From Aequorivita sublithincola DSM 14238 (GTDB lineage: Bacteria > Bacteroidota > Bacteroidia > Flavobacteriales > Flavobacteriaceae), in contig NC_018013.1 of NCBI RefSeq assembly GCF_000265385.1, positions 3,003,001 through 3,067,000 of the forward strand: DNA of 64,000 nt, given 5' to 3'. Below the pieces are notes generated by a model, which was given only the letters and a program-made list of their open reading frames with translations, had not been told where the DNA came from and did no database searches. This document shows, in pieces, positions 1 through 7,909 of the stretch; the stretch's first letter is position 1; every line of letters starts with the position of its first letter. A program made the translations under genes and the position numbers.

Positions 1-2
1 TC

Positions 3-254
3 GATTGCTTTGAAAAAAACGGTTGCTATCACTTTAAAATTACTGATAACGGCATTGGAATTCCCAAAAACAAATTGGAGCATATTTTTGAACTTTTTGC
101 AACTACCGATGTGTTAGATAGAAACGGGAAAAAAGGAAACGGAATTGGTCTTTCTACGGTTAAAAAACTTGTTGAAAAATTGGGCGGTGAAATAAAAGTA
201 ACTTCGAAATTAGGGGAAGGAACCACTTTTCTTTTTGGCATTAAAAAAACGTAA
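3..254 (+). CDS. Sensor histidine kinase, C-terminal fragment (5' end outside window)
   Basis: The reading frame is open from the window edge to TAA at 252-254 (83 residues). It contains the C-terminal half of a GHKL/HATPase_c ATP-binding domain. The G1 box TDNGIGIP is at residues 15-22 of the fragment, followed by the F-box-like HIFELF and the G2 box GNGIGLSTVKKLVEKLGG, then the closing GEGTTFLF strand. These are the ATP-binding elements of two-component sensor kinases. The N box, the phospho-accepting histidine and any sensor or PAS domains lie upstream of the window, so the stimulus cannot be inferred. It ends about 100 bp before the next gene, which has its own promoter. Confidence 0.88.
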   Translation, partial: DCFEKNGCYHFKITDNGIGIPKNKLEHIFELFATTDVLDRNGKKGNGIGLSTVKKLVEKLGGEIKVTSKLGEGTTFLFGIKKT

Positions 255-332
255 TAGCAATCAATAAAACACTTCGAATCTCATTATTCGGTTTTACCTA
301 CTTAAAAACTGCTATAATTACATTCCATTTTT

Positions 333-340
333 TATCTTTG
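333..340 (+). promoter_or_regulatory. Bacteroidota -7 promoter element for the BatA-like gene
   Basis: TATCTTTG matches the Bacteroidota sigma-A -7 consensus TAnnTTTG and lies 16 bp before the ATG at 357. I see no convincing TTTG -33 element at the usual 19-20 bp spacing. Confidence 0.55.
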
Positions 341-356
341 GGCAATATTTATAGGA

Positions 357-2279
357 ATGCAGTTTAAACACCCCGAAATTCTTTACGCCCTTTTCCTGCT
401 ACTCATTCCGATATTTATTCACCTATTTCAACTTCGGCGTTTTCAAAAAGTAGATTTTACCAATGTTGCTTTTCTTAAAAAAGTAACAATCCAAACCCGC
501 AAAAGTTCACAACTAAAAAAATGGCTCACTTTATTGATGCGTTTGTTAGCGATGGCAGCCATAATTATGACTTTTGCACAACCTTTCACGGCTTCAAAAA
601 CTGCTTTAAGCTCTAAAAAAGAAACCGTTATTTATATTGACAATTCATTAAGTATGCAAGCAAAGGGCGCAAAAGGGCCAATTTTAGAAAGAGCTTTGCA
701 AGATTTATTTGAAAAAACCAGCGGTTCAAAAAAAATAAGTTGGTTCACAAACAATTCAGAACGTAAAAATACTGCGCCTCAAGATTTTAAAAGCGAAATA
801 CTTTCAGTTGAATATTCCCAGAATCAATTAACGCCCAGCCAAGTTTTATTAAAGGCGAACCAACTCTTTTCCAACGAAAAAGATGTTTTGAAACGTCTTG
901 TCTATCTTTCAGATTTTCAGCAGAAAGAAGCTTTTCCAGAAATCCCTGAAGATTTAATAGTTGATGCCGTACAATTAAAACCTGTGAAAACATCCAATAT
1001 TGCCATTGATAGTGTTTATGTTGCTTCAAAAAACGCTTCCACGACGCAATTAAAAGTGAAGGTCTCAAAAACAGCAAATGAAACTTCTGATGCTCCGATT
1101 TCTCTATTCAACAAAGAAAAATTGATAGCTAAAACTGCAACGGATCTTTCAGGAAACTCAGGCGGTACGATTACTTTCGACATAGATAATTCTGAAGAAT
1201 TTATAGGAAAACTGGAAGTCAACGAGCCCAATTTACCTTTTGATAATACTTTGTTTTTCAGCATAAACAAACTTGGGAAAATAAAAGTTTTAACCATTAA
1301 TGAAGCCGATGGTAAGTTTCTACAACGTCTTTTTGAAAAGGAAGAATTTCAGTTTACTCAGCAAACCTTCAAAACACTGAATTATAACGAGATTCCCGAC
1401 CAAAATTTCATTGTGCTTAATGAGTTGAAAGAAGTTCCAGCTTCTTTAGCAACCGCTTTAAAAGCGTTCAGCGACGATGGTGGCAGTGTTTTGATCATTC
1501 CAGCTGCTGAAGTGGATTACAACAGTTACAACAACTATATTTTAACGATGGCCTTGGGAACGATTTCCGAAGCAAAACCTCAGGAAAAAAAGATTACAAA
1601 AATTGTTTTTTCGCATCCTCTTTTTAAAGATGTTTTCGAAAAAGAAGTTGCAAATTTTCAATATCCGAAAGTAAATTCATTTTATAATATTTCAACAAAC
1701 GCAACGCCAGCAATCAGCTTCGAAGACAATCAACCTTTTTTACTTCAAAAGAGTAAAACCTATTTATTTACGGCGGCTATCAACAAAGAGAACTCAAATT
1801 TTCAGAATTCGCCTTTAGTTGTGCCCACAATTTACAATATGGCTTTGCAGAGTTTGCCTTTGCCTCGCTTGTATTATACTATCGGTGAACAAAATTCCAT
1901 CGCGATTCCTGTAAAATTAGGTCCTGATGAGATCCTTAACATTAAAGATAGTACAGCGCAGTTTATTCCGCTTCAACAAACAAAAGCCAATTTCGTTTTA
2001 ATGACAACAACGGACGAGCCCAACAAAGCCGGCAACTATCAAATTGTGAAGGAAAATGAGTTTTTGGAAAATATAAGTTATAATTACGCCAGAAGCGAAA
2101 GCGAATTGCAATATCTAAATCCCGAAGATTGGAAAGGTGCTGAAGTCTATAATACCGTGGATGACCTTTTTGATTCTATAAGTGAAGCCAATTCTATTAA
2201 CAGTTTTTGGAAATGGTTTGCTATTTTTGCATTGCTCTTTTTGACTATTGAAATGCTTATTTTGAAGTTTTTCAAGTAG
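357..2279 (+). CDS. BatA-like membrane protein with von Willebrand A-type domain
   Basis: 640 residues. The N terminus is the double-transmembrane BatA/aerotolerance N-terminal region: helices at about residues 9-25 and 56-75 separated by a basic stretch with the family-like motif LRRFQKVDFTNVAFL. A VWA-like core follows with a MIDAS-type DNSLS at 95-99, then a long periplasmic-type region and a C-terminal helix at about 617-636. Bat-type proteins are membrane-anchored VWA proteins often linked to MoxR ATPases, but no MoxR gene is visible here and the role is unproven. It leads a plus-strand run with the dihydroorotase-like gene 91 bp downstream, an arrangement I recall from other flavobacteria. 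The ATG at 357 is supported by the promoter element just upstream. Confidence 0.85.
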   Translation: MQFKHPEILYALFLLLIPIFIHLFQLRRFQKVDFTNVAFLKKVTIQTRKSSQLKKWLTLLMRLLAMAAIIMTFAQPFTASKTALSSKKETVIYIDNSLSMQAKGAKGPILERALQDLFEKTSGSKKISWFTNNSERKNTAPQDFKSEILSVEYSQNQLTPSQVLLKANQLFSNEKDVLKRLVYLSDFQQKEAFPEIPEDLIVDAVQLKPVKTSNIAIDSVYVASKNASTTQLKVKVSKTANETSDAPISLFNKEKLIAKTATDLSGNSGGTITFDIDNSEEFIGKLEVNEPNLPFDNTLFFSINKLGKIKVLTINEADGKFLQRLFEKEEFQFTQQTFKTLNYNEIPDQNFIVLNELKEVPASLATALKAFSDDGGSVLIIPAAEVDYNSYNNYILTMALGTISEAKPQEKKITKIVFSHPLFKDVFEKEVANFQYPKVNSFYNISTNATPAISFEDNQPFLLQKSKTYLFTAAINKENSNFQNSPLVVPTIYNMALQSLPLPRLYYTIGEQNSIAIPVKLGPDEILNIKDSTAQFIPLQQTKANFVLMTTTDEPNKAGNYQIVKENEFLENISYNYARSESELQYLNPEDWKGAEVYNTVDDLFDSISEANSINSFWKWFAIFALLFLTIEMLILKFFK

Positions 2280-2326
2280 AATAGAGAAAATAGAACAAAG
2301 AGTAAAGAATAAAGATGAGAATCTAT

Positions 2327-2352
2327 GTCACCCTAAGCGAAATCGAAGGGTT
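2327..2352 (+). repeat. REP-like palindromic intergenic element
   Basis: GTCACCCTAAGCGAAATCGAAGGG begins at 2327; the core 2331-2350 has CCCT and AGGG ends that can pair. It closely resembles the short CCCTGAGC...TCGAAGGG-type palindromic element that recurs in intergenic regions of many bacterial genomes, including Bacteroidota. Only one copy is seen in this window. Confidence 0.5.
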
Positions 2353-2370
2353 GAATTTTAAACCTTGAAT

Positions 2371-3627
2371 ATGAAATTACTTCTGAAATCTGCCACCATT
2401 GTTGATGCTTCCAGTAAGCACCATTTAAAGAAACAGGATGTTTTAATAGAAAATGGTAAAATCTCTAAGATTGCTTCAAACATTCCTTCTTCTGAAAAAG
2501 TAAAAGAAGTGACTTTGAAGAATCTTCACATTTCACAAGGTTGGTTTGATAGTAGCGTTTCTTTTGGCGAGCCAGGTTTTGAAGAAAGAGAAACTATTGA
2601 AAACGGATTGAAAACTGCTGCTCTCAGCGGATTCACAAGCGTTGCAGTAAACGCCAACAGTTTTCCAGTAACAGACAGTAAAGGTCACATAAAATTCTTA
2701 AAAAGTAAAGCTGAAGGAAACGCTTTAAACCTCTACCCCGTCGGCGCATTAACGGTTGGCAGCAAAGGAACAGATTTGGCAGAATTGTATGATATGAAGA
2801 ATGAAGGCGCAGTTTCCTTCTACGATTATAAAATCCCAATTGCGAACCCAAATCTTCTAAAAATAGCACTTCAATACACCCAAAATTTTGATGGTTTGGT
2901 TCAGTCCTTTCCTTTTGAAAAATCTGTTGCTCGCAATGGAATAGTAAATGAAGAAGTGAACAGCACACGTTTGGGTTTGAAAGGAATTCCAGCACTTTCG
3001 GAGGAACTTCAAATAATTCGTGATTTGTATATTTTGGAATATACTGGCGGAAAACTTCACATACCAACCATTTCGACCAAAAAATCGGTTGAATTGATTA
3101 AGGATGCAAAGAAAAAAGGACTAAATGTAACGTGTAGCGTTGCAATCTTCAATCTGATATTGACAGATGATGTCTTGGAAGGCTTTGATACAATCTACAA
3201 ATTGCTTCCACCGCTTCGTACAAAAGAAGATATCAAAGCTTTGCTAAAAGGCTTAAAAGAAGGAACTATTGATGGCGTTACCAGCGATCATAACCCAATA
3301 GATGTGGAACATAAAAAAACAGAATTTGAGCATGCTCTTTTCGGAAGCATAGGTTTGGAAAGTTGTTTTGGAGCTTTAAATCTTCTTTTGGGAGTTGAAG
3401 AATCCGTCAAAGCATTAACAGGTTTAAAAGAAGTTTTCAATATTACTTCAGAAAAAATTGAGGAAGGAAACCTAGCCGAACTTACGCTTTTCAATCCCTA
3501 TGAAAGCTGGGAGTTTTCTGAAAAGGATATTGTTTCCACTTCAAAAAACGCTGCACTTCTTGGAGTTAATCTTAAAGGAAAACCTTACGGAATCATTGCA
3601 AATAATCAATTGGAATTAAATAAATAA
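2371..3627 (+). CDS. Dihydroorotase-like protein lacking the metal ligands (probable pseudo-enzyme)
   Basis: 418 residues from the ATG at 2371 (an in-frame TTG lies 6 bp upstream). The overall pattern is that of type I dihydroorotase (amidohydrolase superfamily, pyrimidine synthesis): the N-terminal small domain, the EPGFEERETI motif, LHIPTIST and GTIDGVTSDHNP. The catalytic residues are gone. The usual D-x-H-x-H-F-R-E-P-G is D60-S-S-V-S-F-G-E-P-G, so both zinc histidines and the substrate arginine are lost. The usual TPHH segment reads AIFN, and DHAPH reads DHNPI. The family includes inactive homologues such as PyrC' of Pseudomonas, which structurally support aspartate transcarbamoylase, so a scaffold role is possible but inferred. 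Its stop codon overlaps the next ATG by one base, implying translational coupling. Annotating it as an active PyrC would be unsafe. Confidence 0.88.
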   Translation: MKLLLKSATIVDASSKHHLKKQDVLIENGKISKIASNIPSSEKVKEVTLKNLHISQGWFDSSVSFGEPGFEERETIENGLKTAALSGFTSVAVNANSFPVTDSKGHIKFLKSKAEGNALNLYPVGALTVGSKGTDLAELYDMKNEGAVSFYDYKIPIANPNLLKIALQYTQNFDGLVQSFPFEKSVARNGIVNEEVNSTRLGLKGIPALSEELQIIRDLYILEYTGGKLHIPTISTKKSVELIKDAKKKGLNVTCSVAIFNLILTDDVLEGFDTIYKLLPPLRTKEDIKALLKGLKEGTIDGVTSDHNPIDVEHKKTEFEHALFGSIGLESCFGALNLLLGVEESVKALTGLKEVFNITSEKIEEGNLAELTLFNPYESWEFSEKDIVSTSKNAALLGVNLKGKPYGIIANNQLELNK

Positions 3628-3947
3628 TGAAAACCGTTTCTCCAGGAAAAACTACAGCTTTGATTGCTTATGCTCCGTTCGTAGGCTTTATAATTGCTTT
3701 TTTTATAAATAAAGAAGAAAACAATGATTTTGCAACTTGGCATATTAAAAATATGTTCGGATTATTCCTGCTATTTATGGTTTCGCTCATAGTTCAATCT
3801 CAGGTTGATTTGCGTACAGGTGATATTATTTGGTTTATTTGCTTTTTACTTTGGATCTATTGTTGGATAATGGCATATTTTTATAAAGAAAAAGGGATTC
3901 CATTTTTAAGTGAAAAGTTTCAACAATGGTTTACGTTTTTAAATTAA
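3627..3947 (+). CDS. DUF4870/Tic20-like small membrane protein, copy 1
   Basis: 106 residues with about three hydrophobic segments (roughly 9-26, 43-58 and 67-86). It opens with PGKTTALIAYAPFVGFIIAF and ends with the amphipathic FLSEKFQQWF. The layout matches DUF4870/Tic20-like small integral membrane proteins of unknown function. Its ATG overlaps the stop codon of the dihydroorotase-like gene (TAATG), so the two are probably translated from one transcript. The next gene is a paralogue with the same start and end motifs. Function unknown. Confidence 0.75.
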   Translation: MKTVSPGKTTALIAYAPFVGFIIAFFINKEENNDFATWHIKNMFGLFLLFMVSLIVQSQVDLRTGDIIWFICFLLWIYCWIMAYFYKEKGIPFLSEKFQQWFTFLN

Positions 3948-3999
3948 AGTATTGGCTATCTTTATCTTATAAATTTCACTAACCTAATTTTTTAAAAAA

Positions 4000-4323
4000 A
4001 TGGAAACAACAACAGACAACGGAAAAACCGTGGCCATAATCGCCTACATGACGCTTATTGGATGGATAATCGCTCTTATAATGAACAATGGTAATAAAAC
4101 ACTTTTGGGCTCTTTCCACGTGCGCCAATCTTTGGGAATTATTTGTGTAGGCGTACTTTTGAATATATTAGCAAGTATTATTAGCATTCCAATTATTAGT
4201 TATATCGTTTGGGCGGGCGTGGTAGTATTATGGATTCTTGGACTGTTGAGCGCTGTTCAAGGCGAAATGAAACCAGTTCCGGTTCTGGGAGAAAAATTTC
4301 AGGAATGGTTTAAAGGACTTTAA
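4000..4323 (+). CDS. DUF4870/Tic20-like small membrane protein, copy 2
   Basis: 107 residues, a paralogue of the preceding protein: GKTVAIIAYMTLIGWIIALIMN at the start and VLGEKFQEWFKGL at the end match GKTTALIAYAPFVGFIIAFF and FLSEKFQQWF. There are three likely membrane helices. It has the FHVRQSLGI motif typical of DUF4870-like proteins, where copy 1 has WHIKNMFGL. It starts 52 bp after copy 1 and probably shares its transcript, although TATCTTTA upstream is close to a -7 element. Tandem duplication followed by divergence is the simplest explanation. Function unknown. Confidence 0.75.
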   Translation: METTTDNGKTVAIIAYMTLIGWIIALIMNNGNKTLLGSFHVRQSLGIICVGVLLNILASIISIPIISYIVWAGVVVLWILGLLSAVQGEMKPVPVLGEKFQEWFKGL

Positions 4324-4341
4324 TTAAAAAACAATATTTAA

Positions 4342-4384
4342 CAAGACCTTTTAAGCTGAAAGACCTTCAGTTTAAAAGGTCTTG
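4342..4384. promoter_or_regulatory. 13-bp perfect inverted repeat next to the esterase promoter
   Basis: CAAGACCTTTTAA (4342-4354) is perfectly complementary to TTAAAAGGTCTTG (4372-4384), and CTG/CAG in the loop extends the pairing. No T-tract follows on the plus strand, so it is not a classical terminator in that direction. It lies directly against the -7 element of the next gene and covers its -33 region, so it may be an operator as well as, or instead of, a transcript-end hairpin. Confidence 0.6.
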
Positions 4385-4386
4385 CC

Positions 4387-4394
4387 TATTTTTG
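4387..4394 (+). promoter_or_regulatory. -7 promoter element of the esterase gene
   Basis: TATTTTTG fits TAnnTTTG and ends only 6 bp before the ATG at 4401. This spacing implies a leaderless or almost leaderless transcript. Confidence 0.5.
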
Positions 4395-4400
4395 CAAACT

Positions 4401-5057
4401 ATGGAAAAACAGACTTTACTTTTAGATCATAACTACAGAGCAGCAAAAAATGCTGCTGAAAATCCACCGGCAATAATAATGCTTCACGGTTTTGGAAGTG
4501 ATGAAAATGATTTGTTTTCATTCGCCAGTGAATTGCCGGAAAAATATGCAATCATTTCTCTAAAAGCACCAATAAAAATGCAACCCTACGGAAATGCTTG
4601 GTACAATATTTATTTTGATGATTCTCAAGGGAAATTTAGTGATGACGATCAAGCAATTGCTTCACGGGAACTAGTTTCAAAATGTATTGATGAAATTGTA
4701 GATAAATATAAGGTTGACGAAAATAATATTACACTTCTCGGTTTCAGCCAAGGCACGATTTTGAGTTTTTCCGTTGCCTTAAGTTATCCTGAAAAAGTAA
4801 AAAACGTAATCGGTTTAAGCGGTTACGTTAATGAAGCTATTTTGAAAGAAGGCTATCCTAAAAATGATTTCAGCAACTTAAAAATCTACACCTCTCACGG
4901 AAGCGTGGATCAAGTAATACCAGTACAATGGGCAAGAAAAACGGAGCCTTTTCTTAATAAACTAAATATTGAATGTACTTATTCCGAATTTCCAGTTGGT
5001 CATGGAGTTGCGCCGCAGAATTTTCAGGAATTAAAGGATTGGTTGGGAAAGCAGTAG
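4401..5057 (+). CDS. Alpha/beta hydrolase, phospholipase/carboxylesterase family
   Basis: 218 residues from the ATG at 4401; an upstream in-frame TTG at 4392 sits inside the promoter element and is unlikely. The fold and length match small carboxylesterases of the YpfH/acyl-protein thioesterase type. Visible elements are the oxyanion segment LHGFGSDE, the nucleophile elbow GFSQG, the acid aspartate in SHGSVDQVIP and the catalytic histidine in VGHGVAP. No signal peptide is seen, so it is probably a cytoplasmic esterase. The substrate cannot be deduced. It appears to be a single-gene unit with its own promoter. Confidence 0.88.
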   Translation: MEKQTLLLDHNYRAAKNAAENPPAIIMLHGFGSDENDLFSFASELPEKYAIISLKAPIKMQPYGNAWYNIYFDDSQGKFSDDDQAIASRELVSKCIDEIVDKYKVDENNITLLGFSQGTILSFSVALSYPEKVKNVIGLSGYVNEAILKEGYPKNDFSNLKIYTSHGSVDQVIPVQWARKTEPFLNKLNIECTYSEFPVGHGVAPQNFQELKDWLGKQ

Positions 5058-5101
5058 TCAATGTTCAGTAATCAGTATTCAGCTTTCAATAATAAAAATA
5101 C

Positions 5102-5596
5102 TTAATTCGGATAAAGAAATGAAGCAATTGGTGTTAGTTCAATCTCCTTCTTTTCATTGAAAACATATTCCAAAATCATTTCGCCCCAATAGGTTCCATC
5201 ATTAAAATCTGCTTGAATCCATTTGTGGTTTAGGAATTTCAGCTTGTTGATTTTCATATTTCCGTTCATTCCTTCAAAAGGTATAAGCGGATTGTTTCCC
5301 TTCGTCAAGTTGAAATCATAAATTTGGTCTGAAACCATCGCTTCAACATCTGCGGCTTCATACCCCATTTTTTCCAAATAGTTCATCGCGTTATCGTTCC
5401 CTTGAAGCGTAAAATAATTCAAATTACGAATTTGGTCATTTAAGCTTCCAATGGAATCTTTGTCCTTTTCAACATGCGCTTCCAGTTTTTCTATCCGATT
5501 ATCCTGTGATTCAAAAATAGTCTTCTCGTTCATATATTGTAAAATAATGAACAGTAAAGCGAAGAGAAACAGATAAATAAAGATTTTATTCCTCAT
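5102..5596 (-). CDS. Membrane-anchored coiled-coil protein, function unknown
   Basis: 164 residues. An N-terminal helix (about 4-21, IYLFLFALLFIILQY) could be a signal anchor, followed by a short heptad-like region rich in E, K, D and I (about 30-60) and a globular C-terminal half. No catalytic motif is recognisable. The start lies 2 bp after the stop of the MBL-fold hydrolase on the same strand, so the two are almost certainly cotranscribed and may act together. Homologues of this layout beside an MBL hydrolase occur in flavobacteria as far as I recall. No function is assigned. Confidence 0.75.
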   Translation of the reverse strand: MRNKIFIYLFLFALLFIILQYMNEKTIFESQDNRIEKLEAHVEKDKDSIGSLNDQIRNLNYFTLQGNDNAMNYLEKMGYEAADVEAMVSDQIYDFNLTKGNNPLIPFEGMNGNMKINKLKFLNHKWIQADFNDGTYWGEMILEYVFNEKKEIELTPIASFLYPN

Positions 5597-5598
5597 AA

Positions 5599-6375
5599 TT
5601 ATATTTTTATTGTAAGTGTATCATAAGCCAAATGTACATTCTTCGGAAGTCTTTTTTCCACTTCTTTGTGAAAGCCCATAACGTGGCTAATATGTGTGAA
5701 ATATGTTTTTTTAGGTTTTACTTTTTCAACAAAATCGAGTGCTTCTGAAATATTGAAATGTGAATAGTGTGGTTCTTCACGAAGGGCATTGATTACCAAA
5801 ATTTTTGTTCCTTTTACTTTTTCAATCTCTTCTTCTGAGATAGTTTTTACATCAGTCAGATAAGTAAAATCTTCAACTCGAAACCCTAAAACAGGAAGCT
5901 TATCGTGAAATGCTTCAATAGGAATCACTTTCTTTCCACCTATAACAAACAGAGTGTTTTTATCAATTTCAATTTGTTCAATACTTGGTGCGCCTGGATA
6001 TTTATTTTCGGTTGCAAAAATATAGGCAAACCGATCGCGTAACGATTCAAAAACACGTTTGTGTGAATAGAAAGGCATATTGCCCTGCTTAAAATTAAAC
6101 GGACGAATATCGTCCAATCCCGCAGTATGGTCACTATGTTCGTGAGTTAACAAAATTGCATCCACTTTTGAAACATTTTCGCGTAACATTTGCTGTCGAA
6201 AATCGGGACCACAGTCAATTACAAAAGTATAATCGTCCCAACGCAATAAAACTGATACCCGCAAGCGTTTATCTTTAGGGTCTGTACTTTTACAAACTGG
6301 ATGATCGCTACCAATTACTGGTATTCCTTGTGAAGTTCCGGTGCCGAGAAATGTAACGGTGAAGGTTGAATTCAT
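5599..6375 (-). CDS. MBL-fold metallo-hydrolase, PhnP/RNase Z-like
   Basis: 258 residues. The N terminus FLGTGTSQGIPVIG and the metal motif THEHSDHTAGLDDIRP identify a metallo-beta-lactamase-fold phosphodiesterase of the PhnP/RNase Z branch. Other family elements are FVIDCGPDFRQQML, the downstream THISHVMGFH histidines and the late LAYDTLTI. Such enzymes hydrolyse cyclic or diester phosphates using two metals, but the substrate is unknown here. There are no phosphonate genes nearby, so calling it PhnP would go too far. It is transcribed divergently from the 484-residue protein and is followed at 2 bp by a membrane-anchored protein. No secretion signal, so cytoplasmic. Confidence 0.87.
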   Translation of the reverse strand: MNSTFTVTFLGTGTSQGIPVIGSDHPVCKSTDPKDKRLRVSVLLRWDDYTFVIDCGPDFRQQMLRENVSKVDAILLTHEHSDHTAGLDDIRPFNFKQGNMPFYSHKRVFESLRDRFAYIFATENKYPGAPSIEQIEIDKNTLFVIGGKKVIPIEAFHDKLPVLGFRVEDFTYLTDVKTISEEEIEKVKGTKILVINALREEPHYSHFNISEALDFVEKVKPKKTYFTHISHVMGFHKEVEKRLPKNVHLAYDTLTIKI

Positions 6376-6380
6376 TTCCG

Positions 6381-6388
6381 CAAAAATA
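6381..6388 (-). promoter_or_regulatory. -7 promoter element of the MBL hydrolase operon
   Basis: The minus strand reads TATTTTTG (TAnnTTTG) with only 5 bases before the ATG at 6375, so the transcript may be nearly leaderless. The matching divergent promoter for the 484-residue protein lies in the same 79-bp gap. Confidence 0.45.
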
Positions 6389-6399
6389 CTGGTATTTTT

Positions 6400-6429
6400 T
6401 TTGTTAACCTATTGTATTTGCTACCTTTG
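6400..6429 (+). promoter_or_regulatory. Full Bacteroidota promoter (-33 and -7)
   Basis: TTTG at 6400-6403, an 18-bp spacer and TACCTTTG at 6422-6429 match the TTTG-N19-TAnnTTTG consensus well. The ATG follows 25 bp later at 6455. Confidence 0.65.
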
Positions 6430-6454
6430 TTATGAAGAAAAATAGAACGTTGCT

Positions 6455-7909
6455 ATGCCGGAAACCATATTAGGAGACAAGGAATTTGAAAATATTCCAT
6501 CCATAAAAAGTAAGGCTTTACGAATAAATCTGAACGAAAATATTTACGGCACCTTTGCCGAAATTGGAGCCGGGCAAGAAACAGTGCGTAATTTTTTCAG
6601 AGCTGGCGGTGCATCTGGAACCGTTGCCAAAACAATGTCTGCTTACGACAAGGATTTTAGCGACGCCATCTACGGAATTGAAGAAGACGGCAGATATGTA
6701 ACAGAATCCAGACTTCAGAAAATGTTAGTTCACGAGTTTGACTTAATTGAAGAACGCATAAACCGTGATAAACATCCCAATAGACTTTTCTTTTCATTCG
6801 CAAATACCGTTGCAACCATTGATTTTGCCAAAAAATACAAAGGTCACGGTTGGTTAGGGATTCGATATCAAATTGATCCTAAAGAACCTTTTAACGAAAT
6901 AACGCTTCATATTCGTTTTCACGAGAATGATGCACAATTACAGCAAGTTACATTAGGAACTTTGGGTGTAAACTTAATTTATGGTGCGTATTATAAATAT
7001 GACCAACCCAATAAACTGCTGCGTTATCTATACGATCATATAGATAAAGACAAAATTGAAATTGATACCATAAATTTTTCAGGGCCACGTTTTGCAGATA
7101 TTGACAACCGTTTAATAAGCCTTCAGTTAATCAAAAATGGGATGACAGATGCGGTAATGTTTGATCCTGAAGGACATAACATATTACCTGCAAGAATTCT
7201 TTACAAGAAAAATATTTTGGCACTTCGTGGTAGCTTTAGACCTGTTACCAAGGTTAATATCGACATGTTTAAACGTTCTTATGAAATGTTCCTCAATGAA
7301 AACCGAGTAGAAAAAGACAGAACCGAAGTTATTTTTGAAATCACCCTTTCAAATCTTCGTGCTGAAGGTGAAATTGACGAAGAAGATTTTATGGACCGCG
7401 CCAGATTACTTTGTTCTTTGGGGCATACGGTGATGATCTCCAACTTTCAGGAATATTATAAATTAGTTGAATACTTTTCTCGCTACACCAAAATGCGAAT
7501 GGGTTTGGCTATGGGTGTTAACAATTTGGTTGATGTTTTTGATGAAAAATACTATCGCCATTTAAGTGGTGGAATTCTAGAAGCTTTTGGAAAATTGTTC
7601 TTTAAAGACCTTAAGGTTTATCTATACCCAATGAAAGATCCAGAAACTGGAGAATATGTAAACAGCGAAAACTTGAAGGTGCATCCGCGAATGAAGGAGT
7701 TGTATAAATTCTTCAAATACAACGGAAAAGTTGTTGATATCACAGATTACGATCCTGAAATTATGAATATCTTTTCTCGTGAAGTGCTTTCTTTAATTGA
7801 AAGCGGTAAGGATGGTTGGGAAAAGATGTTGCCTTCTGGAGTTTCAGAAATCATCAAAGAAAAGCATCTTTTCAATTATAATGCGCTACCTGAAAAAGTG
7901 GATAACTAA
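6455..7909 (+). CDS. Conserved hypothetical protein, 484 residues
   Basis: A soluble protein with no signal peptide or membrane helix. Notable segments are GTFAEIGAGQETVRNFFRAGG near residues 33-53, FFSFANTVATIDF, GWLGIRYQ and a conserved-looking NLRAEGEIDEEDFMDRA. I recognise this as a widespread conserved family in flavobacteria and some proteobacteria. Database entries sometimes call members nicotinate-nucleotide adenylyltransferase, but I see no HxGH nucleotidyltransferase signature, so I do not endorse that name. It has its own good promoter, diverges from the MBL hydrolase, and its stop overlaps the 3' end of bcp on the other strand by 4 bp. The reaction is unknown. Confidence 0.75.
   Translation: MPETILGDKEFENIPSIKSKALRINLNENIYGTFAEIGAGQETVRNFFRAGGASGTVAKTMSAYDKDFSDAIYGIEEDGRYVTESRLQKMLVHEFDLIEERINRDKHPNRLFFSFANTVATIDFAKKYKGHGWLGIRYQIDPKEPFNEITLHIRFHENDAQLQQVTLGTLGVNLIYGAYYKYDQPNKLLRYLYDHIDKDKIEIDTINFSGPRFADIDNRLISLQLIKNGMTDAVMFDPEGHNILPARILYKKNILALRGSFRPVTKVNIDMFKRSYEMFLNENRVEKDRTEVIFEITLSNLRAEGEIDEEDFMDRARLLCSLGHTVMISNFQEYYKLVEYFSRYTKMRMGLAMGVNNLVDVFDEKYYRHLSGGILEAFGKLFFKDLKVYLYPMKDPETGEYVNSENLKVHPRMKELYKFFKYNGKVVDITDYDPEIMNIFSREVLSLIESGKDGWEKMLPSGVSEIIKEKHLFNYNALPEKVDN

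Noticed and set aside
6455..7909. Nicotinate-nucleotide adenylyltransferase name for the 484-residue protein
   Set aside because: No nucleotidyltransferase HxGH motif is present; length and pattern differ from NadD.
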